DNA of 64,000 nucleotides from Schaalia cardiffensis (GTDB lineage Bacteria > Actinomycetota > Actinomycetes > Actinomycetales > Actinomycetaceae): NCBI RefSeq assembly GCF_016405145.1, contig NZ_JAEKIA010000001.1, positions 220,313 to 284,312 on the forward strand, written 5' to 3'. The translations under genes were made by a program, and so were the position numbers. This document shows, piece by piece, positions 49,264 through 59,967 of this stretch (positions are counted from its first letter, which is position 1; the number at the start of each line of letters is the position of its first letter). The notes beneath the pieces were generated by a model, which saw nothing but the letters and a program-made list of their open reading frames with translations, ran no database searches and was not told where the DNA came from.

Positions 49264-49911
49264 TTACTCGGCACCCATGAGGGTGACACCGGCCGCTTCG
49301 GACAGCTCCTCCAAGGATAAAGTCCCCAGGCGGATGACACTCGCATCACCATGGGCGAAGTCGAGGATCGTTGAGGGCGTCGATCCAGGGGTCGGACCGG
49401 AGTCGATATGAAGAACCGAATCAGGAAAGGAGGCAATGGCTTCTTCGATGGACGTTGCGGGGGGCGCTCCAGTGAGGTTTGCGCTGCTCACCGCGAGAGG
49501 ACCGCTACGAGCAATGAGTTCGAGGACTTGCGCGTGATCGGGCATCCGCAAAGCGACGGTCCCTCCGTTTGTTCCCAGATTCCAGCCGAGCTCAGGGCGG
49601 GCCCTGACAATGAGCGTCAGTCCTCCCGGCCATGCGGCCCAAGCGAGCCTGCGGGCTGCCTCGGGCACATCGACGGCGAGGCGGTCAAGGGCCTGAGGGG
49701 AATCGACGAGCACGGGGGGAGGCATTGACGGTCCGCGGCCCTTTGCTGCGAGCAGGGCTGCCACCGCATCCGGATTCGAGGCGAGGGCCCCAATTCCATA
49801 GACGGTATCGGTCGGAATGACGATCAGCCCGCCCTTTTTGACATGAGCGACAGCCTCGTCAAGATCAGCGGGAACCCATGCGGGAAGGCAGCTCAAAATC
49901 CTAGGGGTCAC
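49264..49911 (-). CDS. tsaC: L-threonylcarbamoyladenylate synthase (TsaC/Sua5 family)
   Basis: The 215-residue YrdC-domain protein makes threonylcarbamoyl-AMP for tRNA t6A37. Conserved parts are GGLIVIPTDTVYGIGALA, AKGRGPSMPPPVLV, PGGLTLIV and SSANLTGAPPATS. It lacks the extra Sua5 domain. Start is GTG 49911, overlapping the prmC stop (GTGA). Confidence 0.94.
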   Translation of the reverse strand: MTPRILSCLPAWVPADLDEAVAHVKKGGLIVIPTDTVYGIGALASNPDAVAALLAAKGRGPSMPPPVLVDSPQALDRLAVDVPEAARRLAWAAWPGGLTLIVRARPELGWNLGTNGGTVALRMPDHAQVLELIARSGPLAVSSANLTGAPPATSIEEAIASFPDSVLHIDSGPTPGSTPSTILDFAHGDASVIRLGTLSLEELSEAAGVTLMGAE

Positions 49912-50795
49912 TGGGAGATTCTCGCACGAGTCGCGACGAGCGCACGAGGGGCGCCGGCCAGATCCTTTTTTGTGAAAACCTCAATGAAGCCCGTTTCCCG
50001 GGCCGCCTCGCGCATGAGGGCGGCTTGACTCGCAGAGTGCTCGAGGACGAGGAGGCCGCCTTCTTTCAAGAGTCCTGCGGCTCGGCAGATGATCCCTCTG
50101 GGAATGTCCATCCCAGCCTCTCCCCCACCGAAAAGAGCGAGCGGCGGGTCGAAGCCCGCTTCAACCTGGGTCGGTGCCTCATCGGCGGGCACATAGGGAG
50201 GATTGGAGATGACGATATCAATGCGGCCATCCAGATCGGCGAGAGTGCGCGGGTGCGTGGCGTCGCCGCGAAGGAGTTGGACACGAGAAGGAACGAGCGT
50301 CTCAATATTGCGCTGTGCCAGGGCGAAGGCTTCTTGAGCGAGTTCGACCGCCCATACCTGCGCTTCTGGGAGTTCCGTGGCGCAGGCGATCGCAATCGCC
50401 CCCGATCCGGTGCACAGATCAACGATTCGAACCGTGCCCTGCTCGGCGATCACTTGTCGTGCGGCCTCAATGCCGATCCCTGCGACGATTTCGGTTTCTG
50501 GGCGGCAGATGAAGACCTGTTCGGCGCTGTGGAGGGTCAAGCCCCGAAAATACATGCGCCCGGTAATGCGTTGAAGGGGAATTCGGCTCGCCCGCAGCTC
50601 AACGGCGTTGTAGAAGCGCTCGGCAAGCTCAGGCTCGATGGGTTCTTTGATCCTCCAGATCGAATCGGTTTTCGCCACCCATTCGAGGAGTTCACGAGCG
50701 TCCTGCGCGGGGTGTGCGGCTTCGAGTCCTTCGAGGCGATTGCGCGCCCAGGCCAGGAGAGAGCCGACACGGCTTGGATCGGCGGGGCGCTTCAC
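49908..50795 (-). CDS. prmC: Peptide chain release factor glutamine methyltransferase
   Basis: The 295-residue SAM-dependent enzyme methylates the GGQ glutamine of release factors. Motifs are [14 protein letters not shown] (SAM binding) and the catalytic [13 protein letters not shown]. It is encoded directly behind its substrate, prfA, with a GTGA overlap. Confidence 0.95.
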   Translation of the reverse strand: MKRPADPSRVGSLLAWARNRLEGLEAAHPAQDARELLEWVAKTDSIWRIKEPIEPELAERFYNAVELRASRIPLQRITGRMYFRGLTLHSAEQVFICRPETEIVAGIGIEAARQVIAEQGTVRIVDLCTGSGAIAIACATELPEAQVWAVELAQEAFALAQRNIETLVPSRVQLLRGDATHPRTLADLDGRIDIVISNPPYVPADEAPTQVEAGFDPPLALFGGGEAGMDIPRGIICRAAGLLKEGGLLVLEHSASQAALMREAARETGFIEVFTKKDLAGAPRALVATRARISQ

Positions 50796-51898
50796 CTGCT
50801 GGCCGCCTGGGCGAGGCGCTCTGCTTCATCTGCCTCGCGCAGAGAATCGATAACAGGGCTGAGTTCGCCTTCGAGAACACGATCGAGGTTGTGCGCCTTG
50901 TACCCGGTGCGGTGCTCTGCAATCCGGTTCTCCGGGAAGTTGTAGGTCCTCACACGTTCTGAACGATCCACGGTGCGAACCTGGGACAGCCTCTGGGCGC
51001 AAGCCTCCGCTTCCTTCTTCGCTCTCGCCTCGGCTGCGAGTCGTGAGGCGAGAACCCTCAGGGCCGCTTCTTTGTTCTGCAATTGCGATTTCTCGTTCTG
51101 CATTGAGACGACGATCCCCGAGGGAATATGCGTCATGCGAACCGCTGAATCCGTTGTGTTCACGGACTGTCCCCCGGGCCCCGAAGAGCGGTAGACGTCG
51201 ATTCGCAGATCATTCGGGTCAATGACGATCTGTGTGTCGTCTTCAATCTCGGGCATGACGAAAACGCCCGCCGCCGAGGTGTGGATCCGCCCTTGAGATT
51301 CGGTGACGGGGACGCGCTGGACACGGTGCACTCCGCCCTCGTACTTGAGGTGGGCCCATACTCCCTCTTCTGGCAGGGGCGTGCCGTGGGCGCGAATGGC
51401 CAAAGAAATCTCTTTGAAGCCCCCAAGCTCGGTCGGGGTCGAGGAAAGCTCGGTGACGGACCATCCTTTCGATTCGGCGTATCGCGAGTACATGCGGGCC
51501 AGATCGGAGGCGAAGAGGGCGGACTCCTCGCCGCCTTCTCCTGCTTTGATCTCGAGGATGACGTCAAGGGCGTCCTCGGGCTCACGGGGGGCGAGGATCT
51601 TGAGCAGACTCTCGTGCGCAGCGCGCAGCTCATCTTCGAGCTCTGGGATTTCCGAAGCGAATGAGGGGTCCTCTTGGGCGAGTTCTCGAGCGGCAATGAG
51701 GTCGTCTTTGGCTCTCAAGTAGCGTTCGGCTCCGGTTTTCACGCGGGAAAGCTCGGCGAAACGTCGGCCCATCTTGCGCATGAGCATCGGGTCGGCGAGG
51801 GTCTCGGGCGCCGACATTGCGGCTTCGACCTGCGCGTATTCCTCAAGGAGAGGGGCGAGGGCGTGGAGCTCCTCATCGATTCCCTTATCCAGAGCCAT
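50792..51898 (-). CDS. prfA: Peptide chain release factor 1
   Basis: The 368-residue protein ends translation at UAA and UAG. The peptidyl-release motif is [17 protein letters not shown]. The stop-codon recognition tripeptide position reads PVT in [17 protein letters not shown], the form common in Actinobacteria. Confidence 0.97.
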   Translation of the reverse strand: MALDKGIDEELHALAPLLEEYAQVEAAMSAPETLADPMLMRKMGRRFAELSRVKTGAERYLRAKDDLIAARELAQEDPSFASEIPELEDELRAAHESLLKILAPREPEDALDVILEIKAGEGGEESALFASDLARMYSRYAESKGWSVTELSSTPTELGGFKEISLAIRAHGTPLPEEGVWAHLKYEGGVHRVQRVPVTESQGRIHTSAAGVFVMPEIEDDTQIVIDPNDLRIDVYRSSGPGGQSVNTTDSAVRMTHIPSGIVVSMQNEKSQLQNKEAALRVLASRLAAEARAKKEAEACAQRLSQVRTVDRSERVRTYNFPENRIAEHRTGYKAHNLDRVLEGELSPVIDSLREADEAERLAQAASR

Positions 51899-51978
51899 GA
51901 CTGCCTTTCAATCGAATGCGCCGGTGAGACAGGCGCCTCGTCGTGCCGGACGTAAGTCGCACACGAGTCTTCATGCGG

Positions 51979-52012
51979 CTCGGCGCCGAGGGCTTTCACC
52001 CTCGGCGCCGAG
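51979..52012 (-). terminator. Terminator after rpmE
   Basis: A perfect 14-bp stem (CTCGGCGCCGAGGG with CCCTCGGCGCCGAG) and a 6-base loop lie 32 bases past the rpmE stop and separate it from prfA. Confidence 0.82.
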
Positions 52013-52043
52013 AAGGACTACTGCGCGAAGTAGAGCCCGAAAC

Positions 52044-52265
52044 TCACTTGGAGGGACGGACGCGCTTGCCGTAGCGGGCCTCGAACTTGGCGACACGACC
52101 GCCGGTATCGAGGATCTTCTGCTTGCCCGTGTAGAAGGGGTGGCAGGCCGAGCACACGTCGACGCGCATCTCGCCAGAGGCGATGGTCGAACGGGTGTGG
52201 AAGCTGTTACCGCAGGTGCAGGTCACGAGGGTATCCACATAGGTGGGGTGGATGTCCTTCTTCAT
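52044..52265 (-). CDS. rpmE: 50S ribosomal protein L31 (zinc-binding form)
   Basis: The 73-residue protein starts MKKDIHPTY and has the zinc ligands CTCG and CSAC, so it is the C+ type, unlike the cysteine-free L32 in this window. [20 protein letters not shown] is the family signature. CAGGAGACATCC precedes the ATG; longer frames upstream are not part of it. Confidence 0.96.
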   Translation of the reverse strand: MKKDIHPTYVDTLVTCTCGNSFHTRSTIASGEMRVDVCSACHPFYTGKQKILDTGGRVAKFEARYGKRVRPSK

Positions 52266-52693
52266 GGATGTCTCCTGGATTCGTTGGTGCCCCGGGTCCG
52301 GATTCGCAGGTCTTTCCGCATCTGGCGGATCGCTCCCCTTCCGTCCGAAGTACGTCGAACGGAAGCGAACCGGTGAACCGATGGCCGATTCGGCTATTGT
52401 GCCATTTCTCTTGCTCCGAGCGGAATTCGGGAGGAGTTTTTCGACGTGAGTTCGCCGACAGCTTTTCGAGCTTCGGGAATACTCGCCACGCTGCACACGC
52501 CAGACATGACTTCACGCCCGGTGAAGAGCTGAGATTTCAACAGGAGTCGAAGTCCCGATACGGCCCAGAAGATTGGGCCGCGCTCAAACGAGAGGCGCGC
52601 CCCGGAGGAGCCTCCGGGACGCGCCTGCACTCCTAGTTCCCAGCAGCGTCTGACACTGCGCGGCCTTCGAATAGCTTCCGCGCAGTGCTGGCC
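52266..52693. other. Region between rho and rpmE
   Basis: It holds the rpmE promoter region and a likely rho terminator. No gene is seen. Confidence 0.55.
52594..52625 (-). terminator. Hairpin after rho
   Basis: A 15-bp stem with one mismatch (GGCGCGCCCCGGAGG with CCTCCGGGACGCGCC) about 70 bases past the rho stop. A smaller 6-bp stem (GGCCCA/TGGGCC) follows at 52562-52579. Confidence 0.7.
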
Positions 52694-54442
<1,749 letters not shown>

Positions 54443-54689
54443 GAATGATCCTTACTGGATATCTGCCCAATTAGGGCTCGTTGAGTCTTCCTCAATGGAA
54501 TGCTTCGGAGGAAAGTGCGCGACGGAAGAATCGCCAGCGCGTCAGTGCCGTGAATCGGCCGGTCCATGGGAACCGCTGGCCCGAGTGTAGCAATGCTCGC
54601 CCTGTTTCGGAATATTGAGCGAGAATCTGCACCTCCCTGCGGAAAAGATCACAGGAGGAAGGGGGAGCAAAGGCAAACAAGGTGCAGAT

Positions 54690-55643
54690 TCAGGCCCGCA
54701 TTCCGCAAGGGCCCGCAAGGCGTCCTCGGGTGATCTGAGCCCCTTGGGGGGCGACCGGGAGCGAAAGAACGCGCCATCCCGCTCCCTCGGCATCATGCTT
54801 CAGGCTGGCGGACACTTTTTCGAGGGAAAGGACCGTCGGCCCCGCCCCGGATACGACTGCAGGCATTCCTCCGGCGCGCAACCAGTCGACGAGAGCAAGG
54901 GAGGATTCCATCGTCGCCCTGCGCTGTTCCTGGTGGAGCCTGTCCCCTGTCGCGTCCATCAACAGCTCATGAAGAGTTGCCCCTGCGGGAGCCTCATAGG
55001 CGCCCGAAAGCAGGGCGCTGAGCAATGCGGCGCGGGAGATGTTGTAACGGGCGTCCCCATGCGCGATCAGCTCGGGCAGAGCCGATCGCGCTTTTTCGGT
55101 TGCGAGTTCGAAATCGGGAATGAAAGCCACGGGTGAGATCTGCGCCGGGGGCGTGAGTCTGAGCGCGCCCGCAGTGCTGCCTTCCATCCAGGCGACGGTC
55201 GCGCCACCGAAGATCGCAGGGGCAATATTGTCGGGGTGGCCTTCGAGTTCAGTACCAATGTCGAGCACGTCCTTTGGACCCAAGACCTCTTCTTCACCGA
55301 TCAGCGCCCTCGCAAGGACGAGACCCGCGACGATTGCAGCTGCGGAGGAACCCAGGCCCCGTGAATGCGGGATCCGGTTGTGGCAGTGCATGCGAATGCC
55401 GACCTGCGGTGCGCCGAGTCGATCAAGAGAAAGACGGAGCGTCTTGACGATGAGGTTCTTCTCCCCCTCGTCGACTTGTCCTGCGCCCTCGCCCTCGACA
55501 ACGACCGCGGTGGGGCCGACGGTCGCGTGCACGGACACCTCATCCCATAGGTCGAGGGCGAGGCCCATGGAGTCGAATCCGGGCCCAAGGTTCGCGCTGG
55601 TCGCGGGGACGCGGCAGGCGACGAAGTCGTCGGCGAGGCGCAT
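54690..55643 (-). CDS. thrB: Homoserine kinase
   Basis: The 317-residue GHMP kinase phosphorylates homoserine for threonine synthesis. The ATP-binding motif is IPHSRGLGSSAAAIVAG. The N-terminal VPATSANLGPGFDSMGLAL and C-terminal GGMPAVVSGAGPTVL are diagnostic. The start is ATG 55643, one base after the hom stop and behind GAAGGAGAGTGAC. No thrC lies between hom and thrB. Confidence 0.95.
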   Translation of the reverse strand: MRLADDFVACRVPATSANLGPGFDSMGLALDLWDEVSVHATVGPTAVVVEGEGAGQVDEGEKNLIVKTLRLSLDRLGAPQVGIRMHCHNRIPHSRGLGSSAAAIVAGLVLARALIGEEEVLGPKDVLDIGTELEGHPDNIAPAIFGGATVAWMEGSTAGALRLTPPAQISPVAFIPDFELATEKARSALPELIAHGDARYNISRAALLSALLSGAYEAPAGATLHELLMDATGDRLHQEQRRATMESSLALVDWLRAGGMPAVVSGAGPTVLSLEKVSASLKHDAEGAGWRVLSLPVAPQGAQITRGRLAGPCGMRA

Positions 55644-55644
55644 G

Positions 55645-56952
55645 TCACTCTCCTTCAACGTGAAGAGTGCTCATCACCGAACGAACCGAGTCGGAGTCTT
55701 CGAGGGCGGCGATGAGGGCTCGAAGATCAGCCTCCTTCGCGCGGTGAGTCGTCAAGGTGATGACGCTCGCGCCGTCATGGGCGTCATCTCGCTGATGGAG
55801 GGCCTGAATCGACACCCGATTGGAGGCGAAGAGACCCGCGACCTCGGCGAGGACGCCGAGGCGATCTTCTACCTGGAGGCGAATCTGGAAGCGTGAGAGG
55901 TCTTCTCCAGATTCGAGGAGCGGCAGTTGCGCGTAGACGGATTCCCTGGGCGCATGTCCCCCATACGCACGGTGATGAGCGGCGGCAACAAGGTCGGAGA
56001 GGACAGCCGAGGCAGTCGGTGTGCCACCGGCTCCTTGGCCGTAGAACATCAATCGACCCGCGTTCTCGCCCTCAACGAGAATCGCATTGAAAGCACCATC
56101 GACGCTCGCTAGGGGGCTATCGGCGGGGATCAGGGTGGGGTGGACCCGCACGGACACGCCCTCGACCCCCTGATCGTTCTTCCGCCGTTCTGCGATTGCG
56201 AGGAGTTTGATCGTCCGATTCGAGAAGGCTGCTTCTTCCATGTCCTCGGCGGTGATCCTCGTGATGCCTTCGACTTCGACATCCTCGATCCCGACTCTTG
56301 TGTGGAATGCGAGGGAGGCGAGGATCGCGCATTTGGCTGCGGCGTCGAGTCCTTCGACGTCGGCACTCGGATCTGCTTCGGCGAAGCCGAGTTCTTGGGC
56401 TTGCTTGAGGGCCGCCTCGTAGCTGAGATTGCGAGTCGCCATGGCGTCGAGGATGAAGTTCGTGGTGCCGTTCACGATGCCGATAACTCTCGTGATGCGG
56501 TCCCCGGCAAGGGACTCGCGCAGCCCGTAGACGACTGGGACGGCGCCAGCGACGGCGGCCTCGTAGTAGAGGTCGGCGCCTGAAGCGTCCGCTGCAGCGT
56601 AGAGTTCGGGCCCGTGAGCGGCGAGGAGGGCCTTATTGCCCGTCACGACGCTGATTCCGGCATTGAGGGCGCGCAGGACATGAGTGCGAGCCGGTTCAAT
56701 GCCGCCGATGAGTTCAATGACGATGTCCATCCCGTCGATCGCTTCGGCGGGGTCGGTTGTCAGCAGTTCCGGGGCGATCTGAGTGTTGCGCGGCGCATTG
56801 GGGGTGCGGACGAGAACTGCACCGACGTGCATCCGAGCTCCCGATCGGGCGGCAAATTCCTCGCCTTGTTCGGCGAGGAGTCGGATCACTTGGGAACCAA
56901 CTGTTCCGGCACCGAGGACGCCAAGGCGCAAGGTGGGGAGCTCTTCGGTCAC
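55645..56952 (-). CDS. hom: Homoserine dehydrogenase
   Basis: The 435-residue enzyme reduces aspartate semialdehyde to homoserine. It has the NAD(P) loop LGVLGAGTVGSQVI, the catalytic region LGFAEADPSADVEGLDAAAK and a C-terminal ACT domain (DRLGVLAEVAGLFASNRVSI) for feedback by threonine. I chose GTG 56952, which has AAGGAG six bases upstream; the frame reaches 56976. Confidence 0.96.
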   Translation of the reverse strand: MTEELPTLRLGVLGAGTVGSQVIRLLAEQGEEFAARSGARMHVGAVLVRTPNAPRNTQIAPELLTTDPAEAIDGMDIVIELIGGIEPARTHVLRALNAGISVVTGNKALLAAHGPELYAAADASGADLYYEAAVAGAVPVVYGLRESLAGDRITRVIGIVNGTTNFILDAMATRNLSYEAALKQAQELGFAEADPSADVEGLDAAAKCAILASLAFHTRVGIEDVEVEGITRITAEDMEEAAFSNRTIKLLAIAERRKNDQGVEGVSVRVHPTLIPADSPLASVDGAFNAILVEGENAGRLMFYGQGAGGTPTASAVLSDLVAAAHHRAYGGHAPRESVYAQLPLLESGEDLSRFQIRLQVEDRLGVLAEVAGLFASNRVSIQALHQRDDAHDGASVITLTTHRAKEADLRALIAALEDSDSVRSVMSTLHVEGE

Positions 56953-57427
56953 TGGGCACTCCTTCTTCACATTCACGAGGCTGGGGGCGAGGAGATCTTC
57001 GCCGAGAAGGAGCCCGAGGACTGAGCATCCTTCCTCCTCTCACACAGCATATGCGTCACCATGAGCATCTGGCAGCACACGTCCGCGCCTGGAGGCTTTC
57101 CCTGGTGAAGAGGTGTTTCTCTTGTATCGCTTGAGGCTTGTGAAACTCCTGGGGCCCTGGGGCATCACCTCGACAAGGTGCAACTTCAGCGCCATCCAAG
57201 GAATCGAAACAGAAAGAAAGCGGGACGATGGTCCCAGTCCAAAAGTCCTATACCTTCCACCTCTTCCCCTCTGTGACAACACACATAGCCTTCAACGCCT
57301 CAAGCCGTAGCGCTTCTGTCCCGGAAGGAGGAAACTCTTAAGCAGGTGCCGATCCGGCATGAGTTGGACATTCATCCACATCCTCGGCCCGACACCACAA
57401 GGCCGTGGATACACACCGAGAAGAGGA
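56953..57427. other. Long upstream region between hom and the pyruvate formate-lyase gene
   Basis: 475 bases without a gene, shared by divergent hom and pfl promoters. A long pfl leader would fit regulation by oxygen or redox, but I see no convincing FNR or Rex site. TGTGACAACACACA at 57272-57285 is only a weak half-match to a Rex site. Confidence 0.5.
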
Positions 57428-59545
57428 ATGATGACGACAGAGCAGAACGCTCCTATCGAAGCCGAAGCCTGGGCTGGTTTCACAACCGGCAACTGGGACA
57501 AGGAAATCGACGTCCGCGACTTCATCCAGCGCAACTACACCCCGTACGAGGGCGATGCCTCCTTCCTCGCCGGTCCGACCAAGAAGACCCTGAGAGTCTG
57601 GGACACTCTCGAAAAGGAATACCTCAGCGAAGAACGCAAGGTCCGCATCCTCGATGTCGACACCCACACCCCCGCCGATATCGACGCCTTCAAGCCCGGC
57701 TACATCTGCTCCGACGATGACGTCGTCGTCGGCCTTCAGACCGACGCTCCCCTCAAGCGCGCAATGATGCCCAACGGCGGCTGGCGTATGGTCGAGACCG
57801 CAATCAAGGAGGCCGGCAAGGAGGTTGACCTCGAGGTCAAGAAGATCTTCACCCAGTACCGCAAGACCCACAACGACGCGGTCTTCGACATCTACACCCC
57901 GCGCATTCGCGCCGCCCGCTCCTCGCACATCATCACCGGCCTTCCCGACGCCTACGGGCGCGGCCGCATCATCGGCGACTACCGCCGAGTCGCCCTCTAC
58001 GGCGTGGACAAGCTCATCGAATGGAAGCAGGCCGATAAGGACCGTTACGCTGACCAACCCTTCTCCGAGCACTGGGCCCGCTACCGCGAAGAGCACTCTG
58101 AGCAGATCAAGGCCCTCAAGAAGCTCAAGAAGATGGCCGGCGACTACGGTTTCGACATCTCCGGCCCGGCGAAGACTGCGAAGGAAGCAGTCCAGTGGAC
58201 CTACTTCGGTTACCTCGCTTCTGTGAAGTCCCAGGACGGCGCGGCCATGTCGATCGGCCGCCTCTCGGCCTTCTTCGACTGCTACTTCGAGCGCGACCTC
58301 AAGGCCGGTCTCATCACTGAAGCCGATGCCCAGGAAATCATTGATGCTCTTGTCATTAAGCTGCGCATCACCCGATTCCTGCGCACCATCGACTACGACC
58401 AGATCTTCTCAGGCGACCCCTACTGGGCCACCTGGTCCGACGCAGGTTTCGGCGACGACGGTCGCACCCTGGTCACCAAGACCTCCTTCCGTCTCCTCCA
58501 GACCCTCCGCAACCTCGGCCCCGCCCCGGAGCCGAACATCACGATCTTCTGGGACGAGAATCTTCCGAAGGGCTACAAGGAATTCTGCGCCGCTATTTCG
58601 ATCGAGACCTCGTCCATCCAGTACGAGTCCGATGGTCAGATCCGCGAGCACTGGGGCGATGACGCCGCCATCGCATGCTGTGTCTCCCCGATGAGGGTCG
58701 GCAAACAGATGCAGTTCTTCGGTGCGCGCGTCAACGCCGCTAAGGCTCTCCTCTACGCGATCAACGGCGGACGCGATGAGATGAGCGGCAAGCAGGTCGT
58801 CCATGGCTACGCCCCCATCAGCGGTGACGCCCCGCTCGACTTCGACGAGGTCTGGGCGAAGTACGAAGAGATGCTGGACTGGGTTGTCGGAACCTACGTT
58901 GAAGCCCTCAACATCATCCACTACTGCCATGACCGTTACGCCTACGAATCCATCGAAATGGCGCTCCACGACTCCGAGATCGTGCGCACCATGGGATGCG
59001 GCATCGCCGGTCTGTCGATCGTTGCCGACTCCCTCGCGGCCATCAAGTACGCGAAGGTGACCCCGGTGCGCGATGAAACCGGCCTGATCGTCGACTACGT
59101 CACCGAGGGAGAGTTCCCGACCTACGGCAACGACGACGACCGCGCCGACGACATCGCTGCGACCATCGTTCACACGATCATGGACAAGATCCGTCAGATC
59201 CCCATGTACCGTGACGCGATCCCGACCCAGTCGGTCCTCACGATCACCTCCAATGTCGTCTACGGCAAGGCCACAGGCAGCTTCCCCTCGGGCCACCGTG
59301 CGGGCACCCCCTTCGCCCCCGGTGCCAACCCGGAAAACGGCATCGACACGCACGGTATGGTCGCCTCCATGCTCTCGGTCGGCAAGCTCGACTACAACGA
59401 TGCGCTCGACGGCATTTCGTTGACCAACACGATCACGCCCTCCGGCCTTGGCCGTACCAAGGATGAGCAGATCGAGAACCTCGTCGGCATCCTCGACGCG
59501 GGCTTCGTGCCCGACGACAACTGCGAGATGATCATTCAGAAGTGA
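57428..59545 (+). CDS. pflB: Pyruvate formate-lyase catalytic core, lacking the glycyl-radical domain
   Basis: The 705-residue protein matches the PFL barrel throughout. The catalytic cysteines Cys417-Cys418 are in IACCVSPMRVGKQMQFFGAR, and SVLTITSNVVYGKATGS is also present. One-piece PFL has about 760 residues and ends with the glycyl-radical loop RVSGYA. This frame stops after GLGRTKDEQIENLVGILDAG and CEMIIQK, just before that domain. The missing domain is encoded by the next gene. The normal reaction is pyruvate + CoA to acetyl-CoA + formate under anoxia. Start ATG 57428 or 57431, after AAGAGGA. Confidence 0.94.
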   Translation: MMTTEQNAPIEAEAWAGFTTGNWDKEIDVRDFIQRNYTPYEGDASFLAGPTKKTLRVWDTLEKEYLSEERKVRILDVDTHTPADIDAFKPGYICSDDDVVVGLQTDAPLKRAMMPNGGWRMVETAIKEAGKEVDLEVKKIFTQYRKTHNDAVFDIYTPRIRAARSSHIITGLPDAYGRGRIIGDYRRVALYGVDKLIEWKQADKDRYADQPFSEHWARYREEHSEQIKALKKLKKMAGDYGFDISGPAKTAKEAVQWTYFGYLASVKSQDGAAMSIGRLSAFFDCYFERDLKAGLITEADAQEIIDALVIKLRITRFLRTIDYDQIFSGDPYWATWSDAGFGDDGRTLVTKTSFRLLQTLRNLGPAPEPNITIFWDENLPKGYKEFCAAISIETSSIQYESDGQIREHWGDDAAIACCVSPMRVGKQMQFFGARVNAAKALLYAINGGRDEMSGKQVVHGYAPISGDAPLDFDEVWAKYEEMLDWVVGTYVEALNIIHYCHDRYAYESIEMALHDSEIVRTMGCGIAGLSIVADSLAAIKYAKVTPVRDETGLIVDYVTEGEFPTYGNDDDRADDIAATIVHTIMDKIRQIPMYRDAIPTQSVLTITSNVVYGKATGSFPSGHRAGTPFAPGANPENGIDTHGMVASMLSVGKLDYNDALDGISLTNTITPSGLGRTKDEQIENLVGILDAGFVPDDNCEMIIQK

Positions 59546-59550
59546 CCATT

Positions 59551-59583
59551 CCTGTGGGAGGGCCACCCATGCCCTCCCACAGG
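59551..59583 (+). promoter_or_regulatory. Strong hairpin between the PFL core and its radical-domain gene
   Basis: A perfect 13-bp stem (CCTGTGGGAGGGC with GCCCTCCCACAGG) and a 7-base loop begin 5 bases after the core stop. There is no T tract, and the next gene has an excellent ribosome binding site 36 bases on. It may partly terminate, or protect a processed mRNA end, and so set the ratio of the two chains. Confidence 0.75.
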
Positions 59584-59619
59584 ACCACTTCACCACCACC
59601 CCCCAGAAGGAGATAAACA

Positions 59620-59871
59620 ATGACTGTCAAGACCTACGAAGAGCGCCTCGCCGACATGAAGGCCGCCCGCGAAGAGCGCGGCGAGAACGACGGCCTCTAC
59701 CACGCCAATATCAATGTCCTTGACCGCGCCACCCTCGAAGACGCGATCGAGCACCCCGAGAAGTACCCGAACCTCACGGTCCGCGTCTCCGGCTACGCCG
59801 TGAACTTCGTCAAGCTCACTCGTGAGCAGCAGCTCGATGTGCTCTCCCGCACCTTCCACCACTCCGCCTGA
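59620..59871 (+). CDS. Stand-alone glycyl-radical domain of pyruvate formate-lyase (GrcA-like)
   Basis: The 83-residue protein consists of a charged N-terminal helix (about residues 1-24, [15 protein letters not shown]) and a segment equal to the PFL C-terminus: [33 protein letters not shown] and [14 protein letters not shown]. Gly58 is the radical glycine. It resembles GrcA/YfiD, which repairs oxygen-cleaved PFL, but here the adjacent PFL core has no such domain of its own. The product should therefore be an obligatory subunit. AGAAGGAGATAAACA before the ATG predicts strong translation. Confidence 0.92.
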   Translation: MTVKTYEERLADMKAAREERGENDGLYHANINVLDRATLEDAIEHPEKYPNLTVRVSGYAVNFVKLTREQQLDVLSRTFHHSA

Positions 59872-59906
59872 GCCCTAGCGGCTCGGCTGTGAGTGAGTGA
59901 ACGCTT

Positions 59907-59940
59907 TGTGGGGCGCAGACCAATGGTTCTGCGCCCCACA
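59907..59940 (+). terminator. Terminator after the radical-domain gene
   Basis: A perfect 13-bp stem (TGTGGGGCGCAGA with TCTGCGCCCCACA) and an 8-base loop lie between this gene and pflA. It may separate or down-tune pflA expression. Confidence 0.78.
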
Positions 59941-59967
59941 GGCATCCCCCACTCTTTTCAATGAGGA

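Noticed and set aside
57272..57285. Rex or FNR operator before the pfl gene
   Set aside because: TGTGACAACACACA has only the outer TGTG/CACA of a Rex site, and no TTGAT-N4-ATCAA word is present; too weak to list.
59620..59871. Ordinary GrcA spare-part protein
   Set aside because: That role needs a complete PFL to repair; the adjacent core lacks the radical domain entirely, so a subunit role fits better unless a second PFL exists outside the window.
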